A DNA stretch of 64,000 bases, taken from positions 1 through 64,000 of the forward strand of contig NZ_BDAG01000016.1 in assembly GCF_002091715.1 (NCBI RefSeq), in the 5' to 3' direction. This stretch comes from Pseudomonas migulae NBRC 103157. GTDB lineage: Bacteria; Pseudomonadota; Gammaproteobacteria; Pseudomonadales; Pseudomonadaceae. Position numbers and translations under genes: made by a program. Numbering within the stretch: position 1 is the stretch's first letter; each line of letters opens with the position of its first letter. Positions 44,344-52,819 of this stretch are shown here, piece by piece. Under the pieces are notes generated by a model. The model was not told the DNA's origin. It saw only the letters and a program-made list of their open reading frames with translations, and did not search any database.

Positions 44344-45312
44344 TTGTGCGCGGGCAATAAAATTCTGGGGCTGATCGCACTGGTGCTGATGACGGCCCTG
44401 TGGGGCAGTTACTTTTATCTGTTTCAGGAAAACCGCAACGGGCAACTCGGGGAGGCTTCCGACAGTTCTGCCTGGTGCGGAACGCCACCGACCAGCGATG
44501 TGGCGGCCCTGGGCAAGGATTGGCTGACACTGCGCATCACTAACACTGTGCGCGGCGAATTCATGCTCTCGGGGGCGGTCATCGTGTCCGAGCGGACCTT
44601 CGACCGTTATGACCTGGGTCGCAACGAATTGCGCCTGCGCCTGGAGCCGCTGCAGTGGTCATACGGCGTCACGCCGATTTTCCTCGAACAGGTCAGGATC
44701 AAGCCCCTGAGCCGCAATCTATCTTCACTCGACAAGAGCGCCTACGCCGAGCTTGAAGCCCGGCCCATCGGCGTCCAGGGCAGGGCGCAAGCGTTTCCGT
44801 TCGATAGCTATCGTTATGGCTACAAACCCGTGGTGTATATCCTCAAGGGCAATGAACGGATTGATCTGAAGTTCAAGCGCATCACCACCCGCATGGAGAT
44901 GTCCAACACCTTCACGCCGATTCAGAAGTACAACCGCGCCGAGTACATCAATGAGAAGAATTCACTGGTTCGCGAGGAGGATTACAAACCTTACGCGGCC
45001 AATGAATGCGCGTTCAGCGTCGAGCGCAAAGACTCGTTCAAGGTGATCGTGCTGCTGTTGTTGCTGGTGATCTGCCTGCCGCTGATGCACGTGTTCTATC
45101 GTGACGAGCCGGGCATCGACTTTCTGGCGACGCTGGTGAGTATCGGCGCGATCCGGGTGCTGCTGGTCGGGCCACTGACTGACTTTCAGCTATACAACAT
45201 CGACTTCCTGTTCGGTGCCGCGATTTTGCTGGTGGGCACGGTGTCGTTGATCAAGGCGATGCGGGCCAATAGTCGGCGGGAATTGGCGGCGAAGAGTGGT
45301 TCGTCCTGGTGA
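44344..45312 (+). CDS. Membrane protein of unknown function, 322 residues
   Basis: TTG start at 44344, chosen because AAAGGAG lies 6 bases upstream at 44331-44337; the first in-frame ATG is 15 codons later, inside the first helix. One N-terminal membrane helix (LGLIALVLMTALWGSYFYLF), about 220 periplasmic residues with beta pattern (FMLSGAVIVSERTFDRYDLG), then three C-terminal helices (VIVLLLLLVICLPLMHVF; FLATLVSIGAIRVLLVG; FLFGAAILLVGTVSLI). A large extracytoplasmic domain ahead of a few helices suggests an inner-membrane sensor or accessory subunit. Family not recognised. Confidence 0.72.
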   Translation: MCAGNKILGLIALVLMTALWGSYFYLFQENRNGQLGEASDSSAWCGTPPTSDVAALGKDWLTLRITNTVRGEFMLSGAVIVSERTFDRYDLGRNELRLRLEPLQWSYGVTPIFLEQVRIKPLSRNLSSLDKSAYAELEARPIGVQGRAQAFPFDSYRYGYKPVVYILKGNERIDLKFKRITTRMEMSNTFTPIQKYNRAEYINEKNSLVREEDYKPYAANECAFSVERKDSFKVIVLLLLLVICLPLMHVFYRDEPGIDFLATLVSIGAIRVLLVGPLTDFQLYNIDFLFGAAILLVGTVSLIKAMRANSRRELAAKSGSSW

Positions 45313-45469
45313 TTGATACCTGAAGCCGTGTCGAAGCCATCGCCGACACGGCCTCGTATTGTGCCAACGAATGAATATTGAGATTTATCAGAACAAAAAG
45401 TGCGGCATTGGCTATACCTGTAACACCTGTTTCCCAAACTGTTGTCGACCGCATTACAGGAGTTACAGC

Positions 45470-46141
45470 ATGAAGCTTGCGTTAATGATGAGCACACTGT
45501 GCATTGCCTCGATCGGCGTGGTGGGCTGCACCAGTTCGAAGGTCGAGCCGGACCAGTATTCCGGTTTTCTCAAGGATTACAGCCAGCTCAAAGAAGCCAA
45601 ATCCCCTTCGGGGGCGGTGGTGATGCGTTGGGTTGATCCGAAGCTCGACATCAACAAATACAAAAGCGTGTATGTCGAACCGACCCAACTGTATCCCAAG
45701 CCTCAGCCGACCGTGAAAATCCCTCAGGCCACCTTGAACGGGATTACCAGTTATTACGATCAGGCGCTCAAACGCGAGATTGGCAAATCCCTGCCTTTGG
45801 CGGCAGGCCCTGGCCCGGGTGTGATGGTGGTGCGCGCGGCGATCACTGCCGTCAGCAGCAAGACCCAAGGCCTGAAAGCTTATGAAGTGATTCCGATTGC
45901 CCTGGTGGCGGCCGCGGTGAGTACCGCCAGCGGTATTCGTGATCAGGAAACCGACCTGGCCACCGAAGCCGTGTTCCTGGATGGCAGCAACAATAAAGTG
46001 CTGGCCCAGGTGGTGCGCAAAGGCACTGGCAAACCGTTGGAAAACGAGGCTCAGGTGATGAAAGCCGATGACGTGAAAGGCGTGATCGATGGCTGGGCGT
46101 CGGATATGCATCAGTCTTACCTGAAGCTGAAATCCAAATAA
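45470..46141 (+). CDS. DUF3313 family lipoprotein
   Basis: 223 residues from ATG 45470, preceded by AGGAG. Lipobox ASIGVVGC (Cys20 region) at the end of a signal peptide. The mature part has the DUF3313 opening YSGFLKDYSQLKEAKSPSG and the alternating pattern DINKYKSVYVEPTQLYP, ending with a Gly/Lys-rich C-terminal DGWASDMHQSYLKLK. Function unknown; it is single and separate from the membrane-protein gene upstream. Confidence 0.85.
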   Translation: MKLALMMSTLCIASIGVVGCTSSKVEPDQYSGFLKDYSQLKEAKSPSGAVVMRWVDPKLDINKYKSVYVEPTQLYPKPQPTVKIPQATLNGITSYYDQALKREIGKSLPLAAGPGPGVMVVRAAITAVSSKTQGLKAYEVIPIALVAAAVSTASGIRDQETDLATEAVFLDGSNNKVLAQVVRKGTGKPLENEAQVMKADDVKGVIDGWASDMHQSYLKLKSK

Positions 46142-46161
46142 TGCATTGGGGCTGAAGGCTG

Positions 46162-46263
46162 TATCGCCGGCAAGCCGGTCTCGCTCCCACAAAGAAACTG
46201 AGTCGAACATGCATTTGAATGTTCACCGGTGATCGAATGTGGGAGCGAGCCTGCTCGCGAAGA
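46162..46263. repeat. Degenerate REPIN
   Basis: CTCGCTCCCACA (46181) and TGTGGGAGCGAG (46239) are inverted, with REP-like extensions TATCGCCGGCAAGCC and CCTGCTCGCGAAG. Several positions differ from the two main core kinds. Confidence 0.65.
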
Positions 46264-46308
46264 CGGCCGTTTCAGTCGTCGAATACCGACTCCCATCGTC
46301 CCTGCGTA

Positions 46309-46506
46309 TCAGCTCCCGACCGTCCTGAACTTCGCACGCTCCTGGTCCACCGTCCGGGTGCAACAGGCCCCACCGGTAATACCTCGAACTTCTTCCCGCA
46401 TAGCGGTGAAGCTGGATTCGGTGACGCTGACGTCCTGGGCGCCGACCCCACAACTGACGAACATGGACATCAGGCTGTAACCGGCTGCGCGAAGTGCAAT
46501 GTGCAT
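46309..46506 (-). CDS. Very small exported protein, 65 residues
   Basis: AAGGA eight bases before ATG 46506. Signal peptide HIALRAAGYSLMSMFVSCGV (cut near GAQ-D). The mature part of about 42 residues has two adjacent Cys (GGACCTRTVDQE) and many Arg/Thr. It starts 11 bases after the stop of the outer-membrane barrel gene, so they probably share a transcript. No family recognised. Confidence 0.65.
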   Translation of the reverse strand: MHIALRAAGYSLMSMFVSCGVGAQDVSVTESSFTAMREEVRGITGGACCTRTVDQERAKFRTVGS

Positions 46507-46516
46507 GGGGAAATCC

Positions 46517-47308
46517 TTATTGGCCGAAGGTGGCGTTGAAGCCGACGAACAGCGTGAACTGGGGCAAGCCATCACCCTTGTGTTCGACGGTCCATTGCGG
46601 TTCGATGAAGGCATTGAGGATATTGTCCCTGGCTTTCCAGACCTTGCCGGCACCCAGGCCAAGCGGGATGTAATGGGTGTCATTCTTCAGGTCGAAGGCC
46701 CAGGTTGCGGTGGAGCGCAGGTACCAACCTCTCTCCAGGTTGTGAATGACAAACGGCTGCACGGTGGCCGATTCCACATGCGGGCGGTCGCTGTCGCCAG
46801 CGAAGGAGCTCTGGTATTGCACCAGTGCACCGAGCAAACCACGGGGCGATGAATCGATCGCAATGGCCGCCAGCCCGGCTTGCCATTTGCCGGTTCCCAG
46901 CTCGTCCTTATCGGCATAGGGCGCGGTGATCTGCGGACCGATGCCCAATTGCACGCCCTCGGTCTTGAGCAGGAAGAAATCGATCAGGTTCAGATCACCT
47001 TCACCGGTGCTGTAGCCCCCACCTGGATCGGGGCGAATGCTGATCGGCGCGGTGGCACGCAGCAATTGCGGGACGCCAATGAAACCGTTGGGCGCAATCG
47101 GCAGTGTGCCGCGCACCAGCAGGTCGTTAGTGTGGATGTTGGAGCCGTAGTATTTCGGGGTGTAGTAATCCAGCAGGTTCATCCCCGCCTCGGGGTTCAA
47201 TGGATTGTTGCTTTTGTTGACCATGTCGGGGTCGTCTGCCTGGACACAAACCACAGAAGTTATAGAGATCGCCAAAAGAAAGGCGCGCGCTCCTGGATGC
47301 TTCGACAT
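46517..47308 (-). CDS. Putative outer-membrane beta-barrel protein (MetA/transporter-like)
   Basis: About 263 residues from ATG 47308. Signal peptide AFLLAISITSVVCVQA, then alternating amphipathic strands (LIDFFLLKTEGVQLGIGPQI; TVQPFVIHNLERGWYLRST; FDLKNDTHYIPLGLGAGKVW) ending with aromatic-rich QFTLFVGFNATFGQ. The pattern and the WxxxL..P-GLGAGKVWK context resemble the phenol-degradation MetA-type/'transporter' barrels. Start 47341 is possible but would bury the signal peptide. Function unknown. Confidence 0.72.
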   Translation of the reverse strand: MSKHPGARAFLLAISITSVVCVQADDPDMVNKSNNPLNPEAGMNLLDYYTPKYYGSNIHTNDLLVRGTLPIAPNGFIGVPQLLRATAPISIRPDPGGGYSTGEGDLNLIDFFLLKTEGVQLGIGPQITAPYADKDELGTGKWQAGLAAIAIDSSPRGLLGALVQYQSSFAGDSDRPHVESATVQPFVIHNLERGWYLRSTATWAFDLKNDTHYIPLGLGAGKVWKARDNILNAFIEPQWTVEHKGDGLPQFTLFVGFNATFGQ

Positions 47309-47473
47309 GATTCGCCGGTTCCTTGGTGGCTCATTGGTCAACTCGGCACTTGGCGGCCATTACTGCGTAATCTCTTTCCTATCAAGCCTGTAAGACATAT
47401 TTGATGACGTTAGCAGCTGCCGGTGGGTTATCCAGTCGAAGGGATCGATTCATGGGTTCGTGTCCTGCAGAAA

Positions 47474-47510
47474 TAAAAAAACCGCTAGTCGTATAAACAC
47501 GAATAGCGGC
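47474..47510 (-). terminator. Probable terminator on the minus strand
   Basis: Stem GCCGCTA/TAGCGG with partial inner pairing (TCGT/ACGA), followed on the minus strand by seven T. It lies between the YCII gene and the barrel gene. Confidence 0.7.
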
Positions 47511-47523
47511 CTTCGAAGAACCA

Positions 47524-47653
47524 TTGTGGCGAGGGGGTTTACCCCCGTTGGGGTGCGTAGCAGCCCCATAACTGCAGACGAGATTGGTCTGCAGAAACGC
47601 AATCACCGTTTTCGGTGCGGTGCGACGTTTTGCTAAACCCTCTCGCCAAAATG
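47524..47653. repeat. Long degenerate inverted repeat
   Basis: GTGGCGAGGGGGTTT at the left and AAACCCTCTCGCCAAA at the right, with inner pairs such as GTCTGCAG/CTGCAGAC and ACCGTTTTCGGT. This looks like the dispersed GTGGCGAGGG-type repeat of Pseudomonas. With the terminator it fills the 370-base gap between genes; no coding was seen there. Confidence 0.6.
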
Positions 47654-47681
47654 GTTGAGGTGACCGCGCTTGCATGGCTGA

Positions 47682-48107
47682 TCAGTGTCTCTTCGCTTGT
47701 TCACGCAACCGTTCCTCCTGCTCCCGCAGTTCCGGTGTGAACTCGGCCCCGAAATCCTCAGCCTCGAACACCTGGCGGATCTCGATCTCGGCTTCTGTGC
47801 CCGGCATTGGATTGGGGCAACGCTTGACCCATTCAATGGCTTCCTCTCTGGACTTCACCTGCCACAGCCAATACCCGGCAATCAGCTCCTTGGTTTCGGC
47901 GAACGGGCCGTCGATGACCGTGCGCTTGTCCCCGGAGAAGCGCACACGGGCGCCTTTGCTGCTGGGGTGCAGGCCTTCGCCGGCGAGAAGGATGCCGGCT
48001 TTGGCCAGTTCTTCGTTGTAATTGCCCATCGCCGTCAACAGTTCTTCGTTGGGCATCACGCCGGCCTCGGAGTCCGGGCTGGCTTTCACGATGATCATGA
48101 ATCGCAT
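47682..48107 (-). CDS. YCII-related (YciI-like, DGPF) family protein
   Basis: 141 residues from ATG 48107, preceded by GGAGAAAAGACC. It opens MRFMIIVKASPDSEAG and contains the family motif VIDGPFAETKELIAGYWL with WQVKSREEAIEWVKRCP, followed by an acidic C-terminal extension (FTPELREQEERL). Such proteins often sit next to an extracytoplasmic-function sigma factor; none is present here. Function unknown. Confidence 0.88.
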   Translation of the reverse strand: MRFMIIVKASPDSEAGVMPNEELLTAMGNYNEELAKAGILLAGEGLHPSSKGARVRFSGDKRTVIDGPFAETKELIAGYWLWQVKSREEAIEWVKRCPNPMPGTEAEIEIRQVFEAEDFGAEFTPELREQEERLREQAKRH

Positions 48108-48245
48108 GGTCTTTTCTCCGCTGGTTTGAGTATTCATTACCTGGTCGAATGGCCGGCGCTTAAATCGACAGCAGCTCTGAAAAATACAACGCGTTATTTC
48201 AAAATTGACGGTTTGTTCATTGCATGTATTGGAAATAGATCTTAA

Positions 48246-48267
48246 GAACTGTCATTTGTGACAGTTC
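48246..48267. promoter_or_regulatory. Inverted repeat upstream of the repeat-protein gene
   Basis: GAACTGTCA-TTTG-TGACAGTTC, a perfect 9-base dyad 70 bases before ATG 48337, with no T-run close by. A TTGACG at 48205 could be a -35 element. It may be an operator or a leader hairpin. Confidence 0.4.
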
Positions 48268-48336
48268 CTGCCGATGCTTTTTTTCTTGATATTGAAGTTG
48301 CCAGTTTTCGTCATTGCCAACTATCGGGAAAGCGCC

Positions 48337-51300
48337 ATGAATTCGCCTCATAAAATCGGATCTGTTGAAGCTCCCTTGGTATACCTCTGCTACGGAGCAT
48401 CAGGCCTCCGTAAGCATAAGCTCAGCATCGCCGGGGATGACGCCAGTCCATGGGTTGGGCAGGAGCTTTGTGTCATTTCCCGTTCAGGGCAATCGTTACC
48501 GATTGAATGTTCCCCTCCGGTAGGTACGTTCCAGAAACTTTCATCGGTGGAGGGATGTGAGTGGGGGGTCGAATGCCCGGTCGATGGCGAGGATGTCGAT
48601 TTCGATTGCTTGATAAAAAGTGAATTCACCGCCGCGCCTTACTGTATTCCAATGCGTATGGGGCACTATCTGCACGAGTTTACGGGTATAAAAACCCATA
48701 TTCCCTCTCCGCTGATTGATGAAAAATTAGAAATCGAAGTTCAGGTGATCTCTGCATACACCAAGAAAAAACTGGTAGGTGTCGAAGTAAAGTGGCATGT
48801 CGATGAAGAGTTCGTGCGCAACGAGGACACCGTGGAATTAGGTGTCAGCAAGTTTATATATGCATTCCAGAAGGAAGGCCTCCACACAATTACGGCTTGT
48901 GTTTACAACCCCTATGACGACACGTGGACTTCGCACACATTTCCAGTCAGGGTTTATGAGAGTAGCCCCTGGAAAGAAGCGAAATTGACGGTTAATGGTG
49001 TGGTTCTGCCATGGGGTTCACCCGTTGTATTACCCCATGGGCAGCCAAGCGAAGTGACCGTGGAAGTCACGCCGGAAATCGCGAAAAAACTTAGTCTGAA
49101 TCTGGTTGATGTCAACGGTCCGATCACTAAAGTCGAACCGAAAGAAAACGAACTTCACGATCCCGTCGACGGCAAATTCAAATGGACACTCACACCGCAG
49201 ACGGGCCTGGGTGGGAGGGTCACCTTGTTGTTCGTGAGTCAGGAGGTGACCCAAAACTGGGAGCATGACTGTCGGGTACTCTCACCCAATCTTGGTGATG
49301 AATTCTATGTTCGTTACGACGGTCAGCCTATCGCGAACGATCGCAACTTTTTCTTTCGCGAAGATCCCCGCGACATCACGCTGGCCCCCAAGGAAGACAG
49401 TGCAATTGCAGGGCTTCCAATTGCGCTGACCTACGAAATCAAGAGCAATCTCGACGACGAGAATCTGCGATGCAGTCCAGGGTTTGGCGAACCAGTCAAA
49501 GCGCAGTCCTGGAGCCTGACCGGATCAACCAAGAGCGGGATTTTCAACCTGATCTTCACCTGTCCGGGCATCACTATGCCCTTTGTTCTGCCGCTCAATG
49601 TCTTGCTGTCAACCGACCTGAACGAAGAGGCAGAAGCCCGGCTCGAGGGAGATGTCATTGCGCCGGGTGGCACGGTGCTGTTCAGGGGCGAGGCGAACAC
49701 ATTGACTCTGGTTGCCAAGTCGGGCAGCCCGTTCGGTCACTTGCCTGTGTCGTTGCAATGGGCCAGCGGAACGCTGGAGGCTGATGATTTTCTCTGCGAT
49801 CCGGCGCTGGACGAGAAGATCAAGGCCCATAGCTGGAGCATCACCGGTCCGGTGGGCAAGAGCGGCACCATCGGTTTCAAACTGGCGTGCGAAGGCATGT
49901 CGACGCCACTTGAACTGCCAGTGTGCTGGGTGCTGTCGAAGAACTTTGACGATGAAGGCACGTTCCTGGTCGGCGGTACTGAATTGACGCCAGACGGGAC
50001 GGTTTGGACCAGAGGCGTAGAACAAACCCTGACGCTGGTGCCAAAACAGGGCAGCCCCGTCGGCGATCTTCTCAAGAGCCTGCAGTGGGTCAGCGGTGAC
50101 GGGTTGGTAAAAGAGGACTTTACGTGCGGGCCGGCGCTGGACGAAGAGACCAGGATCAACAGCTGGAAAATTACCGGTTCAGCCACCAAGAGCGGCAGGT
50201 TCCGGTTGAAACTGGTCGGGCCTGGAATGGTCCCGCTGGTGCAATTGCCAGCCTGCATGTTGTTGTCGCGCAACCTTGAGGATGACGTGACCATCAAGAT
50301 CGATGGCGCCGACATTCCGGCCAGCGGAAAGGTTTTCATCCGGAGCAAGCCGCATACGCTGACCCTCGAGCCGAAACCCGGCAGCCTGGTGGCTGATCTG
50401 ATGATGAGCTTGCAGTGGGGTAGCGGGACGGGTCTGGGTAAAGAGAATTTCAGTTGGCAACCGCCGCTCGAGCAACTGATCAAGCCTCATAGCTGGATCA
50501 TTACGGGGCCGGCGGACAAGAGCGGCACATTCAGCCTGGTGGTGGCCGGCCCGGGTGGGATCACCTTGATCACCCTCACGGTCATGACCTTGCTTTCGGC
50601 CAATTTGCGCGACGAAGCCGACCTGTTGTTTGCCGGCAATCCGGTGCCGGCTGAAGGGGTTGCGATGTTGCGAGGGCGACAAGGTGTTTTTTCAATCAGG
50701 CCCAAGTCGAACAGCCCGATTGCCGGTGTACCGCTAAGCCTCAAATATGTACCTGGAGGCAGCCTGCCTGAGACCGCAATTAATAGTCAGCCAGGATTCG
50801 GAGTTCCCGACGCTGTCCATGATTGGACACTCACCGGCCCAGCTGACCGAAGCGGTACTTTCGGTGCGAAAGTTACCTGTGAGGGGGGCGCAGAATTTGT
50901 CATGGATACCACTCTTGTTCTATCCCCTGATTTAAATGATGAGGTGAGTGGTATCAGTATTACGCAGGCGGGGGGATCTCCAATACCGGTTGATCTAAGT
51001 AAAGAAGGAATGTGGCTGACGAAAGATTCAGCGGAGCTGACGATAACGTTACCCGAGTCGAGTCCGCTTCTTGGGAGAACAGTTGCATTAAAGTGGCTGG
51101 ACGGCCTGAATCCGTCGATCGAGTTTCCTGAGCAGTTTGTAGTGAGTGCTACTACCCGCGTGGAAATTAAGGGGGTGGACGATCCTGCAGCCAGTAAGCG
51201 TCATCAACTTTGTTTGGACTATCAGGGTGCTATATCTCAACCCTGGATTTTCAGATACTTCAACGGTCTACCTTCCAATGAGTTGAAAATTCTTTGTGAA

Positions 51301-51630
51301 GGTGTGTATCAGGGAAACAATCCGGTATTGCTGAAGTTCAATAAAAGCTATGAGTTATCAATCGTACCTAAAATAGAAGATAGTGTTTTTGAAGACTGGA
51401 TGTGTACGTTCGCTGATGTTGAAGGTCAGGGCATTAAAGTGGCGTGCCTGTCAAGCAATAAAGATGTGATTATTAAGGCGCCTTCATTAGGAGGCGGTAA
51501 GATGACCGTGAGGGCTCAGAAAATGGAGGGGTTTAATGGTGGGAGGGTTGTTATGCCAGTGGCATTTAAAGAGTTTGATGAGTTAAAAATCACTTTTGAG
51601 ATTGATCAGCTTGAGAGTGACGAGAAGTGA
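48337..51630 (+). CDS. Large protein of about eight tandem 109-residue beta-rich repeats, unknown function
   Basis: 1097 residues from ATG 48337 (CGGGAAAG ahead). No signal peptide or membrane helix. The marker LS-x-N/D-L-x-D/E-E recurs at residues 315, 424, 533, 643, 753 and 862, that is every 109-110 residues. A related less regular unit lies at about 206-314, an Ig-like N-terminal part at about 125-205 and a divergent unit at about 975-1080. Each unit also has LTL-x-PK-x-S-P, SLQW-x-SG and SW-x-ITG-x-x-KSGTF. Paired Cys recur at 379/409 and 487/518 but are lost in later units. The fold is probably Ig-like. The ends of the gene are AT-richer than the middle. I do not recognise the family; a cytoplasmic or non-classically exported repeat protein is the safest description. 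Confidence 0.85.
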   Translation: MNSPHKIGSVEAPLVYLCYGASGLRKHKLSIAGDDASPWVGQELCVISRSGQSLPIECSPPVGTFQKLSSVEGCEWGVECPVDGEDVDFDCLIKSEFTAAPYCIPMRMGHYLHEFTGIKTHIPSPLIDEKLEIEVQVISAYTKKKLVGVEVKWHVDEEFVRNEDTVELGVSKFIYAFQKEGLHTITACVYNPYDDTWTSHTFPVRVYESSPWKEAKLTVNGVVLPWGSPVVLPHGQPSEVTVEVTPEIAKKLSLNLVDVNGPITKVEPKENELHDPVDGKFKWTLTPQTGLGGRVTLLFVSQEVTQNWEHDCRVLSPNLGDEFYVRYDGQPIANDRNFFFREDPRDITLAPKEDSAIAGLPIALTYEIKSNLDDENLRCSPGFGEPVKAQSWSLTGSTKSGIFNLIFTCPGITMPFVLPLNVLLSTDLNEEAEARLEGDVIAPGGTVLFRGEANTLTLVAKSGSPFGHLPVSLQWASGTLEADDFLCDPALDEKIKAHSWSITGPVGKSGTIGFKLACEGMSTPLELPVCWVLSKNFDDEGTFLVGGTELTPDGTVWTRGVEQTLTLVPKQGSPVGDLLKSLQWVSGDGLVKEDFTCGPALDEETRINSWKITGSATKSGRFRLKLVGPGMVPLVQLPACMLLSRNLEDDVTIKIDGADIPASGKVFIRSKPHTLTLEPKPGSLVADLMMSLQWGSGTGLGKENFSWQPPLEQLIKPHSWIITGPADKSGTFSLVVAGPGGITLITLTVMTLLSANLRDEADLLFAGNPVPAEGVAMLRGRQGVFSIRPKSNSPIAGVPLSLKYVPGGSLPETAINSQPGFGVPDAVHDWTLTGPADRSGTFGAKVTCEGGAEFVMDTTLVLSPDLNDEVSGISITQAGGSPIPVDLSKEGMWLTKDSAELTITLPESSPLLGRTVALKWLDGLNPSIEFPEQFVVSATTRVEIKGVDDPAASKRHQLCLDYQGAISQPWIFRYFNGLPSNELKILCEGVYQGNNPVLLKFNKSYELSIVPKIEDSVFEDWMCTFADVEGQGIKVACLSSNKDVIIKAPSLGGGKMTVRAQKMEGFNGGRVVMPVAFKEFDELKITFEIDQLESDEK
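49279..51260 (+). repeat. Coding tandem repeats, six units of 327-330 bases
   Basis: Units begin at about 49279, 49606, 49933, 50263, 50593 and 50920. They are similar at protein level and only moderately similar in DNA, with units 2 to 5 closest to each other. Unit 6 has drifted most. Confidence 0.8.
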
Positions 51631-51722
51631 TTTGTAAACAGCATTTGCGCAGTTGAGGTGTTTTACTGCGTTAAGGATTAATGATTTTATACGACGCTTG
51701 TTTTTTCATAGAGGACGCAATG

Positions 51723-52478
51723 ATGAACGATAAAACACATATTCAGCCTGCGGGGTCGGAGTCAGTACTTACGTCTGGTTTTTGGGAGTCGTGTACCTAC
51801 TTTGCTTATTCACCGCCTGGACCAATAGGCTGGCGGCCACTTGAACGTGGCCTTAGCAAGATAGTGCTTCTCCGTGGTTCGTATCTGAAGTTTGATTTTA
51901 GTCCGGATCCTCAAGTTTGGGAGATGATTGCGCCAGAAGTGGTTTGGAGGAGTGAATCTTTTTATCATTTTTTGTTTGACTTATATCTGCATAGAGAAGG
52001 CTATATATATAATTTTACGATTTCGTCTCCTAGTCATAATACAAGTCCTAAATTAGATGTTTTGTCTGCTCCAGACGATCTTCGAGGAAATGCTACCTTC
52101 GAGGTTGAAAATGTTGATCAAGGTGATCATGATATACTTCTCACGTACAGTCAGTACTATAAAGTTAAAATAAACCTGCGAGATGATTGGGCAGAGTTCA
52201 TGGGGTCGGTAAAAAGCATTACGTTTCCCGAAAATGCCAAATATTTCGTGGAGGTTATGACGGGGGCGAAGTCCCTTGCGAACGAGGGCGGAACAAACCA
52301 TGCAGATTCCTTTCAAGACGGTACGTATCTTTTTAGGATGCGCTATAAAAATGTAGATGATGTTTACTATGGTCCAGTTGAATTGGTTTTAAATTATGAG
52401 AATGGAGTTAAGCATACACTTCCTGTTGAAGTTATAAAGAAAGAAGTTTTAGAGGCGGCTCCTGGTTTTAAGTTGTAA
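51723..52478 (+). CDS. AT-rich hypothetical protein, partner of the repeat protein
   Basis: 251 residues from ATG 51723, the second of two adjacent ATGs, 7 bases after GAGGA; 51720 is also possible. It lies 92 bases after the repeat-protein gene with no terminator between, so co-transcription is likely. No signal peptide. Aromatic- and Asp-rich, beta-type sequence (TYLFRMRYKNVDDVYYGPVE, SFYHFLFDLYLHREGYIYNF). Codon use is markedly AT-rich compared with all other genes here (AAA, TTT and ATA are frequent), a sign of recent transfer. No family recognised. Confidence 0.78.
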   Translation: MNDKTHIQPAGSESVLTSGFWESCTYFAYSPPGPIGWRPLERGLSKIVLLRGSYLKFDFSPDPQVWEMIAPEVVWRSESFYHFLFDLYLHREGYIYNFTISSPSHNTSPKLDVLSAPDDLRGNATFEVENVDQGDHDILLTYSQYYKVKINLRDDWAEFMGSVKSITFPENAKYFVEVMTGAKSLANEGGTNHADSFQDGTYLFRMRYKNVDDVYYGPVELVLNYENGVKHTLPVEVIKKEVLEAAPGFKL

Positions 52479-52819
52479 GTCGGCGTTGCAATTGAAAAGG
52501 CGTTGATTTTTAACTTTGAAATCGCAAATGTGCCCGCAGTTCCTTTGCAGTAATGAAGATGTCGCGGGCTATGTTTGTCAGGGGCAGCAATTGGCTGACA
52601 TCACCATTCTTTGTAATATCCGGCCAGCCCAAACTCGCCAGCATCCGACATTGGCATGTGCAGGCCCGAGGCGGGCAGTACCATCAACGTCGAAACGAAT
52701 CCCCTTTGTGCTCGATAACTCATCACGATTTGTATCCAGCCATAGGTCATCACCCCCATTTCATGGTTAACTTCTGCCTCGTCGAATTCTCCACATCAAC
52801 GTTCAGAAGGACTCCGCTC
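52479..52819. other. Gene-free stretch before tpx
   Basis: 340 bases. The first part is AT-rich like the preceding gene and GC content rises toward tpx. A long frame runs through into tpx but has no ribosome site and does not extend the peroxidase family, so it is not called. The tpx promoter must lie here; no clear OxyR or other site was identified. Confidence 0.5.

Noticed and set aside
48337..51630. Secreted adhesin or type 1-secreted giant repeat protein
   Set aside because: No signal peptide, no C-terminal Asp/Gly-rich RTX motif, and no neighbouring ABC/HlyD/TolC or FhaC-like genes (the mux operon further on is an RND efflux system).
52553..52819. N-terminal extension of tpx by about 90 residues
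   Set aside because: Tpx proteins start at MAQVTLKG or equivalent; the upstream stretch has no ribosome site and no similarity to any export signal or domain.
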